From contig JACOMY010000030.1 of the NCBI GenBank assembly GCA_014324045.1, positions 1 through 40,535 on the forward strand: DNA of 40,535 nt, given 5' to 3'. Shown in pieces: positions 17,504 to 26,776 of this stretch. Made by a program: the position numbers and the translations under genes. The notes under the pieces are model-generated. The model was not told the origin of the DNA, did no database searches, and was given only the letters and a program-made list of their open reading frames with translations. The stretch comes from Rhodospirillales bacterium. Its GTDB lineage: Bacteria > Pseudomonadota > Alphaproteobacteria > Kiloniellales > JACOMY01. The stretch's first letter is position 1. The number at the start of each line of letters is the position of its first letter.

Positions 17504-18139
17504 ATGCGGATTCTCGGACTGACCGGCGGCATTGCAATGGGAAAGTCCGCGGCCGCTAGGGCGATGCGGCGGTTGGGGCTGCCCGTGCACGATGCCGATG
17601 CGCTGGTTCATGGACTCTATGCCCGCGGCGGTGCGGCCGTACCCGCAGTCGCAGCGGCATTTCCGCAAGCAGTGGTCGACGGTGCGGTCGATCGAGCGCA
17701 TTTGGGCGCTTGGGTTCTGGGACAGCCTGCTCTCTTGAGGAAACTCGAAGGGATCGTGCACCCCTTGGTACGTCAAGCGACGCGACGCTGGCTTGCTGTG
17801 CAGGGCCGGCAGAGACGGCGGTTGGTCGTCCTCGACATACCCCTGCTCTATGAGACCGGGGACAATGAGCTATGCGATGCGGTGATGGCGGTGACGGCAC
17901 CGGCTTTCCTGCAGCGCCAACGCGCACTGCGCCGGCCGGGTGTGACACCGGATAAACTGAAGGCCATTCTCGTACGGCAGCTCGACGACAGACTCCGCCT
18001 GCGCCGAGCCGACTATGCCGTTGTAGCCGGGCTCAGCAAAGCCGTTACCCTACGGCATTTGAAGCGCATCGCTAGAGTGGAGCGCTGCCGCTGCGGAGGG
18101 CTGTGGTCGGCAAGCTTTGGGAGCAAAATTAGCAGATGA
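17504..18139 (+). CDS. coaE: Dephospho-CoA kinase
   Basis: CoaE phosphorylates dephospho-CoA, the last step of coenzyme A synthesis. The 211-residue product opens with GLTGGIAMGKS; its P-loop at 8-15 has Ala where Gly is most common. The family blocks VHDADALVHGLY and VVLDIPLLYETG follow. It starts 3 bases after the aroE stop and overlaps dnaQ by ATGA. The C-terminal 20 residues (rich in Cys, Gly and Ser) look unlike the usual family end, perhaps because the 3' end is free to drift. Confidence 0.94.
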   Translation: MRILGLTGGIAMGKSAAARAMRRLGLPVHDADALVHGLYARGGAAVPAVAAAFPQAVVDGAVDRAHLGAWVLGQPALLRKLEGIVHPLVRQATRRWLAVQGRQRRRLVVLDIPLLYETGDNELCDAVMAVTAPAFLQRQRALRRPGVTPDKLKAILVRQLDDRLRLRRADYAVVAGLSKAVTLRHLKRIARVERCRCGGLWSASFGSKISR

Positions 18140-18822
18140 CTTTGCGTGAAATAGTCCTCGATACCGAGACGACGGGATTGGATCCGGCAGTTGGCCACCG
18201 CATTGTCGAGGTAGCGGGTCTTGAGATGATCAACCATCTCCCGACCGGTAAGAGCTTCCATCGTTACATCAATCCCCAGCGCGATATGCCGGAAGGGGCC
18301 GAGCGTATTCACGGTCTGAGCGAAAGTTTTCTAGCCGATAAGCCGGTCTTTGCGGAGATTGCGCAGGACCTTACGACCTTTCTGGGCGATGCGACCTTGA
18401 TAATCCACAATGCCGCTTTCGATATGGCGTTCTTCAATGCCGAGTTTTCCCTGCTTGGCTTGCCGATACTGCCGCCGGAACGGGCTAGGGACACGGTAGA
18501 GATGGCACGCAAGCGCTTTCCCAGTGCGCAAGCCAGCTTGGATGCGCTTTGCCGCCGCTTCGGGATCGACAACTCGGCACGAACCTATCACGGCGCCCTT
18601 TTGGACTGCGAGCTTTTAGCGGAGGTCTACCTACAACTAATCGGCGGTCGTCAGCCGCAGCTTACCCTTGCCGGGGCGCGCAAGCAGGAGCCGTCGATCG
18701 AAGGCATCGGGTCGGCCGGGGCCGTGCAGCCCGCCCGCCCGCATCGGGCGACGCCGGAAGAGTTGGAAGCTCACGCGGCCATGCTTGCGAAGCTGACGGA
18801 TCCCCTTTGGCAGCGCAATTAG
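18136..18822 (+). CDS. dnaQ: DNA polymerase III epsilon subunit (proofreading exonuclease)
   Basis: DnaQ is the 3'-5' editing exonuclease of the replicative polymerase. The 228-residue product has the DEDDh residues: Asp9 and Glu11 in LDTETTGLD, the HNAAFDMAFFNAEF block near 95-108, and HGALLDCELLAEVY near 152-165, which holds the catalytic His and Asp. The last 60 residues are a low-complexity linker plus a short helix, as expected for the part that contacts the polymerase alpha subunit. It overlaps coaE by ATGA. Its TAG stop shares bases with the TAA stop of the convergent ltaE, a 4-bp tail-to-tail overlap. Confidence 0.95.
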   Translation: MTLREIVLDTETTGLDPAVGHRIVEVAGLEMINHLPTGKSFHRYINPQRDMPEGAERIHGLSESFLADKPVFAEIAQDLTTFLGDATLIIHNAAFDMAFFNAEFSLLGLPILPPERARDTVEMARKRFPSAQASLDALCRRFGIDNSARTYHGALLDCELLAEVYLQLIGGRQPQLTLAGARKQEPSIEGIGSAGAVQPARPHRATPEELEAHAAMLAKLTDPLWQRN

Positions 18823-19844
18823 CAGCTCCCGAGTGCTGCTTCGATGGCGGCTGCGTCGCTTTGGAAAGAGGTAACGAAGCGATAGCCTTCGGGTCCGGCT
18901 GCGGGCCAATCGTAGAAGAGAAAGCCGCGCTCGTTGAGTTCCTTCGCTAGAGCGGGAGGGAGCCGGGCGAAGACCTCGTTCGCTTCGACCGGAAAAGCGA
19001 GCCTTGCACCTTTCTGCACAAGACCCTGGGCTAGGGCGGCAGCCGCGGTATTGGCCTTGCGGGCATTGCTACACCAAAGGTTCCGCTCAAGATAGGCGAG
19101 GAGCTGTGCGGAGAAGAAACGCATCTTGGAGAAAAGCTGACCGGCGCGCTTACGGCGGAACGCCAATGTCTCAGCTAGCCTTGGGTTGAAGACCACCAAT
19201 GCCTCACCGGCGATGCATCCGTTTTTGGTCCCGCCGAACGAGAGGAGATCGATGCCTGCCTTCCAGGTCGTCTCTGCGGGTGTCGCGTCCAAAGCAACCA
19301 AAGCATTGGCGAAGCGCGCACCGTCCATGTGGAATGTAAGCTTGTTCGCTTTGCAGACATCCGAAAGTACCCGCAGTTCCTCGGGCCGGTAGACCCGGCC
19401 GCATTCGCTTGCCTGGGCGACGGTTAGGCCTGCCGGCTGGGCATGATGGACCGCGCCTGCGCCGAAAATCGCCCGTTCCAACTCTTCGCTGTCAAGCTTG
19501 CCTCTTCTGCCCTCAAGCGGGAGCAGCTTGGCGCCGCCGGTGAAGAACTCCGGACCTCCGCATTCGTCGACCTGCACATGGGCTTGTTTGTGGCAATAGA
19601 TCACCCCCCAAGGCGGTGCTATGACCGATAGCGCCAAGGAATTGGCGGCGGAGCCGGTGCCGACCGGGAACACCGAGAGATCGCATGCAAAGATCTCTGC
19701 CAAGCGCCGTTCCAAGCGACACGTCCAATCGTCGCCGCCGTAGGCGGCGGCGCTGCCGTCGTTGGCTTGCGACAAGGCGTTCAGGATCTCAGGCGAGGCG
19801 CCCCAGACATTGTCGGAGCGAAAATCGAGTTGGCTTGCGGTCAC
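18819..19844 (-). CDS. ltaE: Low-specificity L-threonine aldolase
   Basis: This PLP enzyme splits threonine or allo-threonine to glycine and acetaldehyde. The 341-residue product has DFRSDNVWGASPEI at the start, the PVGTGSAANSLAL phosphate-binding region near 60-72, FHMDGARFANA (Asp174, Arg177), and the PLP-binding Lys207 in SFGGTKNG. The frame is open to 19994, but GTG at 19844 is the likely start. It overlaps the stop of the upstream gene as GTGA, and the protein then begins where the family does. The 3' end overlaps dnaQ by 4 bp. Confidence 0.92.
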   Translation of the reverse strand: MTASQLDFRSDNVWGASPEILNALSQANDGSAAAYGGDDWTCRLERRLAEIFACDLSVFPVGTGSAANSLALSVIAPPWGVIYCHKQAHVQVDECGGPEFFTGGAKLLPLEGRRGKLDSEELERAIFGAGAVHHAQPAGLTVAQASECGRVYRPEELRVLSDVCKANKLTFHMDGARFANALVALDATPAETTWKAGIDLLSFGGTKNGCIAGEALVVFNPRLAETLAFRRKRAGQLFSKMRFFSAQLLAYLERNLWCSNARKANTAAAALAQGLVQKGARLAFPVEANEVFARLPPALAKELNERGFLFYDWPAAGPEGYRFVTSFQSDAAAIEAALGSC

Positions 19845-20167
19845 TCTACCGCAGCCTTGGGACCGCCAAGGGTCACGCGTCCAACCTCCTTTCGGGTCTT
19901 GGGATCGATCATCACGATGGCCATGCAGCGCGAGTCGCCGGCAATGCGCAGATAGAGGAGTCCCCGCGCGCTCCAGGCATCGGCAAGGGTACAATCGGCT
20001 TCGACAGAAAGTGCCAGATTGCCCAGAAGCTGGACCGAGCCGCCACCGCTCATGCGGTCGATGACGGTGATTGCCACAAAGGCGAAACCCGCCACAATCA
20101 GAACTCCCATGACGATGACCAAGGTTTTCAGGGCTTTCAATTGAATGGCTTCCATCCTTGGCACCAT
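19841..20167 (-). CDS. Small single-pass membrane protein, possibly DUF6476 family
   Basis: The 108-residue product has a basic start, one membrane segment at about 13-36 (LVIVMGVLIVAGFAFVAI) and an outer domain of about 70 residues, including a DxSRCMAIVMIDPKT-like stretch. I recall similar short proteins annotated DUF6476 in alphaproteobacteria, but I cannot confirm this. ATG at 20155 is an alternative start; neither has a good ribosome site. The stop overlaps the ltaE start as GTGA, so the two are co-transcribed. It diverges from rluD with only 24 bases between the starts, so the two promoters must overlap or transcripts may be leaderless. Confidence 0.65.
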   Translation of the reverse strand: MVPRMEAIQLKALKTLVIVMGVLIVAGFAFVAITVIDRMSGGGSVQLLGNLALSVEADCTLADAWSARGLLYLRIAGDSRCMAIVMIDPKTRKEVGRVTLGGPKAAVE

Positions 20168-20191
20168 AGAATTTCGCTAGGAACCGCCATC

Positions 20192-21193
20192 ATGCCAGCA
20201 GGAGAAGCTATTCGATTGACCGTCGAGGCCGAAGCGGCCGGACAGCGGATCGACCGCTATTTGACAACGGCACTTGCCGGACACCTCCCTGCCATCTCGC
20301 GGAGTCGCATCAAAGCGCTCATCGCGCAGGGCTGTGTCTCGGACGCGGCCGGGACCTTAGGTGAGGCCTCGGGGAAGGTCAAACAGGGTCAGCAGCTCAC
20401 CCTTGCACTGCCACCGCCGGAGCCGGCAGAGCCGCAGGCGCAAGCCATCGATCTGACCGTGGTACATGAGGACGAGGACTTGATCGTGGTGGACAAGCCC
20501 GCCGGTATGGTAGTACATCCGGCGCCCGGAAGCCCGGATGGGACTTTGGTCAATGCCCTAATGGCGCACTGCGGCGATAGTTTGCAAGGCGTAGGCGCTG
20601 TGCGCCGTCCAGGTATCGTACATCGCCTGGATAAGAATACAAGCGGGCTCTTGGTTGTAGCCAAGAACGACCTTGCCCATCGGGGCTTAATACGTCAATT
20701 CTTGGAGCGGAGCGTGAAGCGCTTCTATCAAGCCTTGGTCTGGGGCTTGCCGCAGGAGATGGAAGGCAGAATCGACGGCAACATCGGGCGGCATCCCAAA
20801 CATCGGCAGAAGATGGCCTCGTTGCGGCAGGGCGGCAGGCCTGCTGTTACCCACTATTGCGTCGTTGCTGTGCTGGCCGGCGGCTTAATAGCGCAGATTC
20901 GTTGCCGCTTGGAGACAGGGCGCACCCATCAGATCAGAGTTCACTTGGCCGAACAAGGTCATGGCTTGATCGGCGATCCGCTTTACGGCCGGATGAGTCC
21001 GGCCCGCCGCGCGGTGTTGCCGACAGCGGTTCGGGAGGCTGTCGAGGCGTTCGGGAGACAGGCACTTCATGCAGAGGTTCTGGGATTTCACCATCCCCGA
21101 TCGGGAACGGATCTAGAATATCGTTCCTCCTTACCGGAGGATCATCGATCTTTGCTGGATATGCTCTCTAAAGAGTCCTCTAATAACAACTGA
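20192..21193 (+). CDS. rluD: 23S rRNA pseudouridine synthase, RluD-like
   Basis: RluD-type enzymes make the pseudouridines of 23S rRNA helix 69. The 333-residue product has an N-terminal S4-like RNA-binding domain (AGQRIDRYLTTAL near 16-28 to about 75) and the RluA-type catalytic domain with VVDKPAGMVVHP near 99-110 and the catalytic Asp147 in GIVHRLDKNTSGLLVV. ATG at 20192 is preceded by AGGA; the longer open frame from 19685 lies antisense to ltaE and is not coding. rpoH follows on the same strand, a common arrangement in alphaproteobacteria. Confidence 0.93.
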   Translation: MPAGEAIRLTVEAEAAGQRIDRYLTTALAGHLPAISRSRIKALIAQGCVSDAAGTLGEASGKVKQGQQLTLALPPPEPAEPQAQAIDLTVVHEDEDLIVVDKPAGMVVHPAPGSPDGTLVNALMAHCGDSLQGVGAVRRPGIVHRLDKNTSGLLVVAKNDLAHRGLIRQFLERSVKRFYQALVWGLPQEMEGRIDGNIGRHPKHRQKMASLRQGGRPAVTHYCVVAVLAGGLIAQIRCRLETGRTHQIRVHLAEQGHGLIGDPLYGRMSPARRAVLPTAVREAVEAFGRQALHAEVLGFHHPRSGTDLEYRSSLPEDHRSLLDMLSKESSNNN

Positions 21194-21263
21194 ACCGGTC
21201 TGGCTTGGGCCGGCCGGCGAATGCCGAGTTCGGGTTCGACGGGATGAAAGTAAGGAGACCGTC

Positions 21264-22145
21264 ATGGTACGGGCAAACGTTCCCTTGTCGGTAGGAGAGG
21301 GTAACCTTGGTCGCTATTTGCAAGAAATTAGGCGCTTTCCCATGCTGGAAGCCGATCAAGAGTTCATGCTTGCCAAGCGCTGGCAGGAAAAGTGCGACGT
21401 CGATGCAGCACATGAGCTCGTCACAAGCCACCTGCGTCTGGTTGCCAAGATTGCGATGGGTTATCGCGGCTACGGGCTGCCGGTGTCGGAACTGATCTCC
21501 GAAGGCAACGTCGGCATGATGCAGGCGGTAAAGCGTTTCGACCCAGACCGGGGCTTCCGCTTGGCAACCTATGCTATGTGGTGGATTCGAGCCGCAATTC
21601 AGGAATACATCTTGCATTCTTGGTCGCTGGTGAAAATGGGTACTACGGCGGCGCAGAAGAAACTCTTCTTCAACCTCCGGCGCCTCAAAGGTCAGATGCA
21701 AGCGATCGAGGACGGCGATCTCAAGCCAGAGCAGGTGAAGAAGATTGCCGAGATGTTATCGGTGCCGGAAGACGACGTCGTGCAGATGAACCGACGCTTG
21801 GTTGCTCCGGACCATTCCTTGAACGCGCCGCTACGCGTCGACGACAACGGTGAGTGGCAGGACTGGTTGATCGACGAGAATGCCGTCGATCAGGAGCAAC
21901 AGCTGGCAGAGAGCGACGAATTGGCCAAACGGCGCGAGCTGCTAGCAATTGCCTTGCAAAGCCTGACCGACCGTGAGCGCCACATTGTGCAGGAGCGGCG
22001 CTTGAAGGACGATCCGACTACTCTGGAAGATCTCTCGAAAGTCTACAATGTCTCGCGCGAGCGGGTGCGTCAGATCGAAGTTAGGGCCTTTGAGAAGCTT
22101 CAGCGCTCGATCAAGAACGCCGCCATCGATCGTAAACTGGCGTAA
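21264..22145 (+). CDS. rpoH: RNA polymerase heat-shock sigma factor sigma-32
   Basis: RpoH directs transcription of heat-shock genes. The 293-residue product has region 1.2/2.1 (NLGRYLQEIRRFPML, then DAAHELVTSHLRLV), region 2.4 with YAMWWIRAAIQEYI, the RpoH box QKKLFFNLRR at 131-140 that separates it from housekeeping sigma factors, and region 4.2 RERVRQIEVRAFEKL. The start has an AAGGAG site 6-7 bases upstream. It follows rluD after 70 bases. Alphaproteobacteria often have two rpoH genes; only one is in the window. Confidence 0.96.
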   Translation: MVRANVPLSVGEGNLGRYLQEIRRFPMLEADQEFMLAKRWQEKCDVDAAHELVTSHLRLVAKIAMGYRGYGLPVSELISEGNVGMMQAVKRFDPDRGFRLATYAMWWIRAAIQEYILHSWSLVKMGTTAAQKKLFFNLRRLKGQMQAIEDGDLKPEQVKKIAEMLSVPEDDVVQMNRRLVAPDHSLNAPLRVDDNGEWQDWLIDENAVDQEQQLAESDELAKRRELLAIALQSLTDRERHIVQERRLKDDPTTLEDLSKVYNVSRERVRQIEVRAFEKLQRSIKNAAIDRKLA

Positions 22146-22230
22146 ACAGGTCGGTAGTAACTAGGTTAAAAGCTGCGGTAACGTCTAACCACAACGATTG
22201 CCTCCTACGGGCTGACCCTAGCCCACCCAC

Positions 22231-22248
22231 AGCGCTATGCTGAGCGCT
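22231..22248. repeat. Hairpin-forming inverted repeat between rpoH and the HPr gene
   Basis: AGCGCT, six bases, then AGCGCT can fold into a 6-bp stem. It has no T run, so it is a poor intrinsic terminator. It may be a weak transcription signal or a regulator-binding site; nothing more can be supported. Confidence 0.3.
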
Positions 22249-22276
22249 TAACGCCGAACAATGGGGTAAACCCAGG

Positions 22277-22546
22277 ATGCCGGTTAGGGAGGTAACGATT
22301 GTCAATCGCCGTGGTCTGCATGCCCGGTCCGCTGCGAAGTTCGTCAAGCTGGCCAGTCGCTATGATGCTGAGGTCGTGGTAGTGAAGGATGGCATGCGCG
22401 TCTCGGGCCTCTCTATCATGGGGCTCTTGATGTTGGCTGCATCCCCCGGCTCGCAGCTCAGAATCGAAGCGGAAGGCTCTGCAGCGGGTGAGGCTCTGGA
22501 TGCCTTGGCCACCTTGGTGGATCGCGGTTTCGACGAGGGCGATTGA
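22277..22546 (+). CDS. ptsH: HPr-family phosphocarrier protein
   Basis: HPr passes phosphate between enzyme I and enzyme IIA. In alphaproteobacteria this is usually the regulatory nitrogen-type PTS rather than sugar uptake. The 89-residue product has the phosphorylated His15 in NRRGLHARSA and Ser46 in SGLSIMGLLML, the site used by HPr kinase. Usually the gene sits with hprK and an EIIA-Man gene; none is nearby, so it is an isolated HPr or has been separated from its partners. It lies 130 bases after rpoH. Confidence 0.93.
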   Translation: MPVREVTIVNRRGLHARSAAKFVKLASRYDAEVVVVKDGMRVSGLSIMGLLMLAASPGSQLRIEAEGSAAGEALDALATLVDRGFDEGD

Positions 22547-22819
22547 ATGCCGACCGTGAATTTAGGGGATGCTGAGAAACTCCAGTGGAGCCTGACGCTC
22601 CGCTAAACGCCGTACTTTGCCGGCCATGCAGAACGGGGCCTTGTTGCAGACTTGGACCCCTCGTCGGTAAGGGCGGTGCAGAGCGTTTGGAGCCTATGCA
22701 CCGGATGTTTTGGCCGGGGGCGACGATAAGCCCGCGAAACGGCTATGCACGCCCCCATGCCACGCGGCCATCGTTGGACAAAGTGCGTTTCGTGACCGAA
22801 GACCGCGTCATCTGCTGGA

Positions 22820-24169
22820 ATGGCTAAACCGAAGTCCAACCGACTGGACACGATTTACGCCCCCGCCACCGCGCGAGGGCGCTCTGCTTTGGCGGTCATT
22901 CGCATCAGCGGGCCCTTGTCGGGAGACCTGCTGGAGCGGCTGACAGCGGCAAAGAAGCCGCCCGAACGGCGCGCCTCCCTCAGGCGACTTGTGGACCCTG
23001 AGACGGGCGAAGCTCTGGATCGAGCCTTAGTGCTCTGGTTTCGCGGGCCGGCGAGTGCAACCGGGGAGGACCTAGCGGAATTGCATCTGCATGGCGGACC
23101 GGCGGTACTGGATGGTCTCCTTGCCGCTTTGGGGCGCTTGCCTGGGGTTCGGCTAGCAGAGCCTGGGGAATTTGCCCGGCGTGCCTTCGCTAATGACAAG
23201 CTGGACTTGACCCAGGTCGAGGGGCTGGCGGATCTGGTGGCGGCTGAGACTGCGGGCCAGCGCCGTCAGGCTCTGGCGCAGGCAGAAGGCAGTTTGGCCC
23301 GTCGTTTGGCCCACTGGCGGGAGACCTTGATTGGGATCGCAGCCTATGTGGAAGCGCATTTGGACTTTTCCGAGGAGGAGGAAATCCCTAAGGATATACT
23401 GGCGCGGTCCGCAGCGCGCGTCGCGGCGCTAACCGTGGAGATGGCGGCGGTGCTGGCGGAGGCCGCGGCGGGAGAGCGGCTACGCGATGGGATCGCCTGT
23501 GCGCTGTTGGGCGCGCCGAATGTGGGAAAGTCTTCGCTACTGAATGCCTTGGCGGGCCGGGAAGCGGCGATTGTGACTGACCGCCCCGGCACCACACGCG
23601 ATCCGATCGAGGTCGCCTTGGACCTGGAGGGCCTGCCGGTGACCCTGATCGACACAGCAGGGCTCAATCCGGAGAGTGACGACCCGATCGAGCGCGAAGG
23701 CATGCGTCGTGCCTTAGCTCGTGCCAGTGCCTGCGATCTGGCCCTAATTCTCGTAGATGCTACCTGTCCGCTGTGCCCTCCGGATGCACTGGCGGCGCTT
23801 CCTCCGGAACGCAGTCTTGTCGTGGCTAACAAGTGCGATCTCGTGACCGGCCATGCGAACTCCGAGGCCCTCTCGATTTCGGTGAAAACCGGCTTCGGTT
23901 TGCCTTCCCTCTTGTCCGCCTTGACCCTTCGCGCCCGCAGTCTGCAGGGGAGTGAGGGGTGCGAGCCCCCCTTGGTGACTCGAGCACGGCAACGCCGTGC
24001 CTTAGAGGAGGCTCTTTCCGCCTTGCAGCGTAGCCTCACGGCCTCTCTACCGGAACTCTTCGCTGAAGAGCTTCGCTTGGCACTGCACAGTATTGGGCGG
24101 CTATCGGGCCGTGTCGATGTCGAGGACATTCTCGACCGGGTCTTCGCCGAGTTCTGTATCGGCAAGTAA
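22820..24169 (+). CDS. mnmE: tRNA modification GTPase MnmE
   Basis: MnmE with MnmG makes the 5-carboxymethylaminomethyl group on U34 of certain tRNAs. The 449-residue product has the N-terminal formyl-THF-binding domain ([20 protein letters not shown]), a helical region, and an inserted G domain: P-loop GAPNVGKSS at 231-239, [13 protein letters not shown] at 278-281 and NKCD near 337. It ends in the essential Cys motif CIGK. It heads mnmE-mnmG-rsmG, normally downstream of rho; here rho is absent and the 273 bases upstream hold no gene I can recognise. Confidence 0.95.
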   Translation: MAKPKSNRLDTIYAPATARGRSALAVIRISGPLSGDLLERLTAAKKPPERRASLRRLVDPETGEALDRALVLWFRGPASATGEDLAELHLHGGPAVLDGLLAALGRLPGVRLAEPGEFARRAFANDKLDLTQVEGLADLVAAETAGQRRQALAQAEGSLARRLAHWRETLIGIAAYVEAHLDFSEEEEIPKDILARSAARVAALTVEMAAVLAEAAAGERLRDGIACALLGAPNVGKSSLLNALAGREAAIVTDRPGTTRDPIEVALDLEGLPVTLIDTAGLNPESDDPIEREGMRRALARASACDLALILVDATCPLCPPDALAALPPERSLVVANKCDLVTGHANSEALSISVKTGFGLPSLLSALTLRARSLQGSEGCEPPLVTRARQRRALEEALSALQRSLTASLPELFAEELRLALHSIGRLSGRVDVEDILDRVFAEFCIGK

Positions 24170-24172
24170 CCT

Positions 24173-24188
24173 GGTTTCACGTAAAACA
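24173..24188. promoter_or_regulatory. parS: parS-like ParB-binding site (one mismatch in core)
   Basis: GGTTTCACGTAAAACA lies in the mnmE-mnmG gap. Its 14-base core (24174-24187) differs by one base from the perfect palindrome GTTTCACGTGAAAC. It matches the site at 26449-26464 at 15 of 16 positions. parS sites near gidA (mnmG) and parAB are common in bacteria, so context supports it. Confidence 0.7.
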
Positions 24189-24237
24189 GTTCGCCCACCT
24201 CTTTGCACCGGGCCTCGAAAACACTACAGAAAACCCC

Positions 24238-26112
24238 ATGAAGACATGGGACGTTATCGTAATCGGCGGCGGCCATGCCGGTACCGAAGCAGCAGCTGCG
24301 GCTGCGCGTTTCGGTGCAGCCACGGCCTTGGTCACGCACAAGCCGGAGACCATCGGCGTCATGTCCTGCAATCCCGCCATCGGCGGACTGGGGAAGGGGC
24401 ATCTGGTGCGCGAAATTGATGCGCTAGACGGCATCATGGCCTTGGCCGCCGATGCTGCGGGCATTCAATTCCGCATGCTGAACCGCAGCAAGGGGCCAGC
24501 CGTTCGCGGCCCTCGCGCGCAAGCAGACCGCAGCCTCTACCGGGCCGCTGTGCAAGGGCTGCTGCGGGCGCAAGAGGGGCTTGAGATCGTCGCAGGGGCC
24601 GTCGAAGACATCGCTATCGGCCCTGAGGGACAGTTGGCGGGTGCGGTTCTTGCCGATGGCCGCTACCTCAAGGCTGGGGCCATTGTGGTAACCACAGGGA
24701 CTTTCCTTAACGGCCTCATTCACATCGGCCGCGAACAGCGACCCGCCGGACGGGTCGGGGAAGCGCCATCGCGGGGCCTCAGCCGTCGCTTCGCGGCACT
24801 GGGCTTCGATCTTGATCGGCTGAAGACCGGCACCCCGCCGCGCCTAGATGGTCGGACCATTGCCTGGGAAGCTTTGCAGCAGCAGCCCGGTGACGATCCC
24901 CCGGAACCCTTTTCGAGCCTTACCGAGCGAATCACGACACCGCAGATACCCTGCCACTTGACCTGGACGACCGCGCAGACCCGGGCCTTGGTTCAGGCCA
25001 ATCTGCAGCACGCCCCCCTCTACAGCGGCCAGATCGATTCGATCGGGCCACGCTATTGCCCCTCCTTCGAGGACAAGGTGGTACGCTTCGCTGAGCGCGA
25101 AAGACATCAGATCTTCCTGGAACCGGAAGGCTTGAACAACCCTATTGTCTATCCCAACGGCATCTCGACCTCGCTACCGCGCGAGGTACAGGAAAGGCTG
25201 GTCGCCTCAATCCCGGGTCTAGAGTCGGCACGCATCCTGCAGCCCGGCTACGCCATCGAGTACGACTATGTCGATCCGCGCCAACTGACCTTGAGTTTGG
25301 AAACCAGGCGGCTGCCGGGCCTCTTCCTGGCCGGCCAGATCAACGGCACCACCGGCTACGAAGAAGCCGCTGCCCAAGGCTTGGTTGCCGGGCTCAATGC
25401 CGCCAAACGCGCTGCTGGCGACGATCGGGCAGCGGTCTTCGATCGGGCCGAGGCCTACATCGGCGTGCTGATCGACGATCTGGTGACCAGAGGGGTCAGC
25501 GAGCCCTATCGTATGTTTACCAGTCGAGCCGAGTACCGCCTGCGGCTACGCGCCGATAACGCTGGGGAGCGCCTCACGCAGCGGGGAAAAGACTTGGGAA
25601 TCGTCGGCCAAAGGCGCGCTGCTGCCTGGCAACAGCGTTTTAAGGCCCTAAGTGCCGCTCGCGCAGCTCTGGCCGCAGCCGAGGCGACACCGCAGGCCTT
25701 GGCCCGCAGCGGAATTTCTGTCAAGCGGGACGGTCGGTGCCGCAGTGCTTTCGCGCTTTTGCGTTATTCGAACGTCGCTTGGCCGGACCTGCTGCGCCAT
25801 TGGCCCGAACTTGCGGAGATCGACGGAAGCCTGCGCGAACAGCTGGAAATCGATGCCGCCTACCATGGCTATATAGAACGCCAAGATGCAGATGTTGCTG
25901 CCTACCGGCGCGACGAGGGCTTGCGGCTTGCATCGGACCTGCCCTTGGGGGAGATGTCCGGCCTTTCGGCCGAAGTGCGTCAGCTGTTGGAACGCGCACG
26001 ACCGGAGACCCTGGGCCAAGCCGCTCGGCTTCCGGGCATGACACCCGCGGCCTTGACCTTGCTGCTGCGCTACGTGAAGCGGCGGGGCGACGACCGGCGT
26101 CCGGCCGCCTGA
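24238..26112 (+). CDS. mnmG: tRNA uridine-5-carboxymethylaminomethyl modification enzyme MnmG (GidA)
   Basis: MnmG is the FAD-binding partner of MnmE in wobble-uridine modification. The 624-residue product starts [18 protein letters not shown] (dinucleotide-binding loop), followed by the GidA signatures [20 protein letters not shown] and [14 protein letters not shown] later block, [18 protein letters not shown], and [17 protein letters not shown] near the end of the FAD domain are also typical, as is the C-terminal helical domain. Length is typical. It lies 68 bases after mnmE, with a parS-like site in the gap, and 4 bases before rsmG. Confidence 0.97.
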   Translation: MKTWDVIVIGGGHAGTEAAAAAARFGAATALVTHKPETIGVMSCNPAIGGLGKGHLVREIDALDGIMALAADAAGIQFRMLNRSKGPAVRGPRAQADRSLYRAAVQGLLRAQEGLEIVAGAVEDIAIGPEGQLAGAVLADGRYLKAGAIVVTTGTFLNGLIHIGREQRPAGRVGEAPSRGLSRRFAALGFDLDRLKTGTPPRLDGRTIAWEALQQQPGDDPPEPFSSLTERITTPQIPCHLTWTTAQTRALVQANLQHAPLYSGQIDSIGPRYCPSFEDKVVRFAERERHQIFLEPEGLNNPIVYPNGISTSLPREVQERLVASIPGLESARILQPGYAIEYDYVDPRQLTLSLETRRLPGLFLAGQINGTTGYEEAAAQGLVAGLNAAKRAAGDDRAAVFDRAEAYIGVLIDDLVTRGVSEPYRMFTSRAEYRLRLRADNAGERLTQRGKDLGIVGQRRAAAWQQRFKALSAARAALAAAEATPQALARSGISVKRDGRCRSAFALLRYSNVAWPDLLRHWPELAEIDGSLREQLEIDAAYHGYIERQDADVAAYRRDEGLRLASDLPLGEMSGLSAEVRQLLERARPETLGQAARLPGMTPAALTLLLRYVKRRGDDRRPAA

Positions 26113-26116
26113 CACT

Positions 26117-26776
26117 ATGACCCTTTCCGGTCTTGACCGTCTAGCCGAGCGCTTTGCCCTTCCGCAATCCCAGTGCCGGGCCTTGGCCTGCTACGAAGAG
26201 CTGCTGCTGCACTGGAACCGGTCGATCAATCTGATTTCGCGCAAGGAGACAAGCGATCTCTGGGAGCGTCATATGCTAGACTCCGCCCAGCTTCTGACTC
26301 TGCTTCCGGAGGCACCGGCAGGACGTCCCTTGAGGATCGCCGATCTGGGCAGCGGGGGCGGCTTTCCGGGGATGGTCTTGGCCATCCTCGGGGCCGGAAC
26401 GGTAACCCTCGTGGAGTCGGATCGGCGCAAGGCAGCCTTCCTGCGCCAGGTTTCACGTGAAACAGGCGCGGGCGCCGAGGTAAAGGCTGAGCGCATCGAG
26501 GCCCTTGGCCCTTTGCTGGCAGGCTGCGTCACCGCTCGAGCGCTGGCGCCTCTGCCCAAACTCTTGGGCTATGTGGCGCGTCATCTGTTGCCCGGCGGTC
26601 GCGCCCTGCTGTTGAAAGGCTGCAGACGCGAAGAGGAGTTGACGGAGGCCTCAGGTCATTGGAGCATGAAGGTGACCGAGCGGCCTAGCCTTAGCGATCC
26701 GAAGGGCGCCGTCCTGATAATCGAAGATCTGATCGCCACCCCCGGCCACCGGGCAGGAGAGGAGGCGAACGCATAA
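26117..26776 (+). CDS. rsmG: 16S rRNA (guanine-N7)-methyltransferase RsmG (GidB)
   Basis: RsmG methylates G527 of 16S rRNA; loss gives low-level streptomycin resistance. The 219-residue product has the family start [31 protein letters not shown], the SAM-binding [17 protein letters not shown] near 74-90, and [15 protein letters not shown] perfect parS core lies inside the coding region at 26450-26463 and encodes Val-Ser-Arg-Glu-Thr. The stop TAA sits in ATAACC, where a working parA would share ATGA; see the parA entry. Confidence 0.96.
   Translation: MTLSGLDRLAERFALPQSQCRALACYEELLLHWNRSINLISRKETSDLWERHMLDSAQLLTLLPEAPAGRPLRIADLGSGGGFPGMVLAILGAGTVTLVESDRRKAAFLRQVSRETGAGAEVKAERIEALGPLLAGCVTARALAPLPKLLGYVARHLLPGGRALLLKGCRREEELTEASGHWSMKVTERPSLSDPKGAVLIIEDLIATPGHRAGEEANA
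26449..26464. promoter_or_regulatory. parS: parS centromere site (perfect 14-bp palindrome) inside rsmG
   Basis: GGTTTCACGTGAAACA contains the perfect palindrome GTTTCACGTGAAAC, matching the well-known parS consensus TGTTTCACGTGAAACA at 15 of 16 positions. It lies inside rsmG about 11 kb from the probable origin. ParB would load here and spread, and ParA would pull the complex at segregation. Confidence 0.88.
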
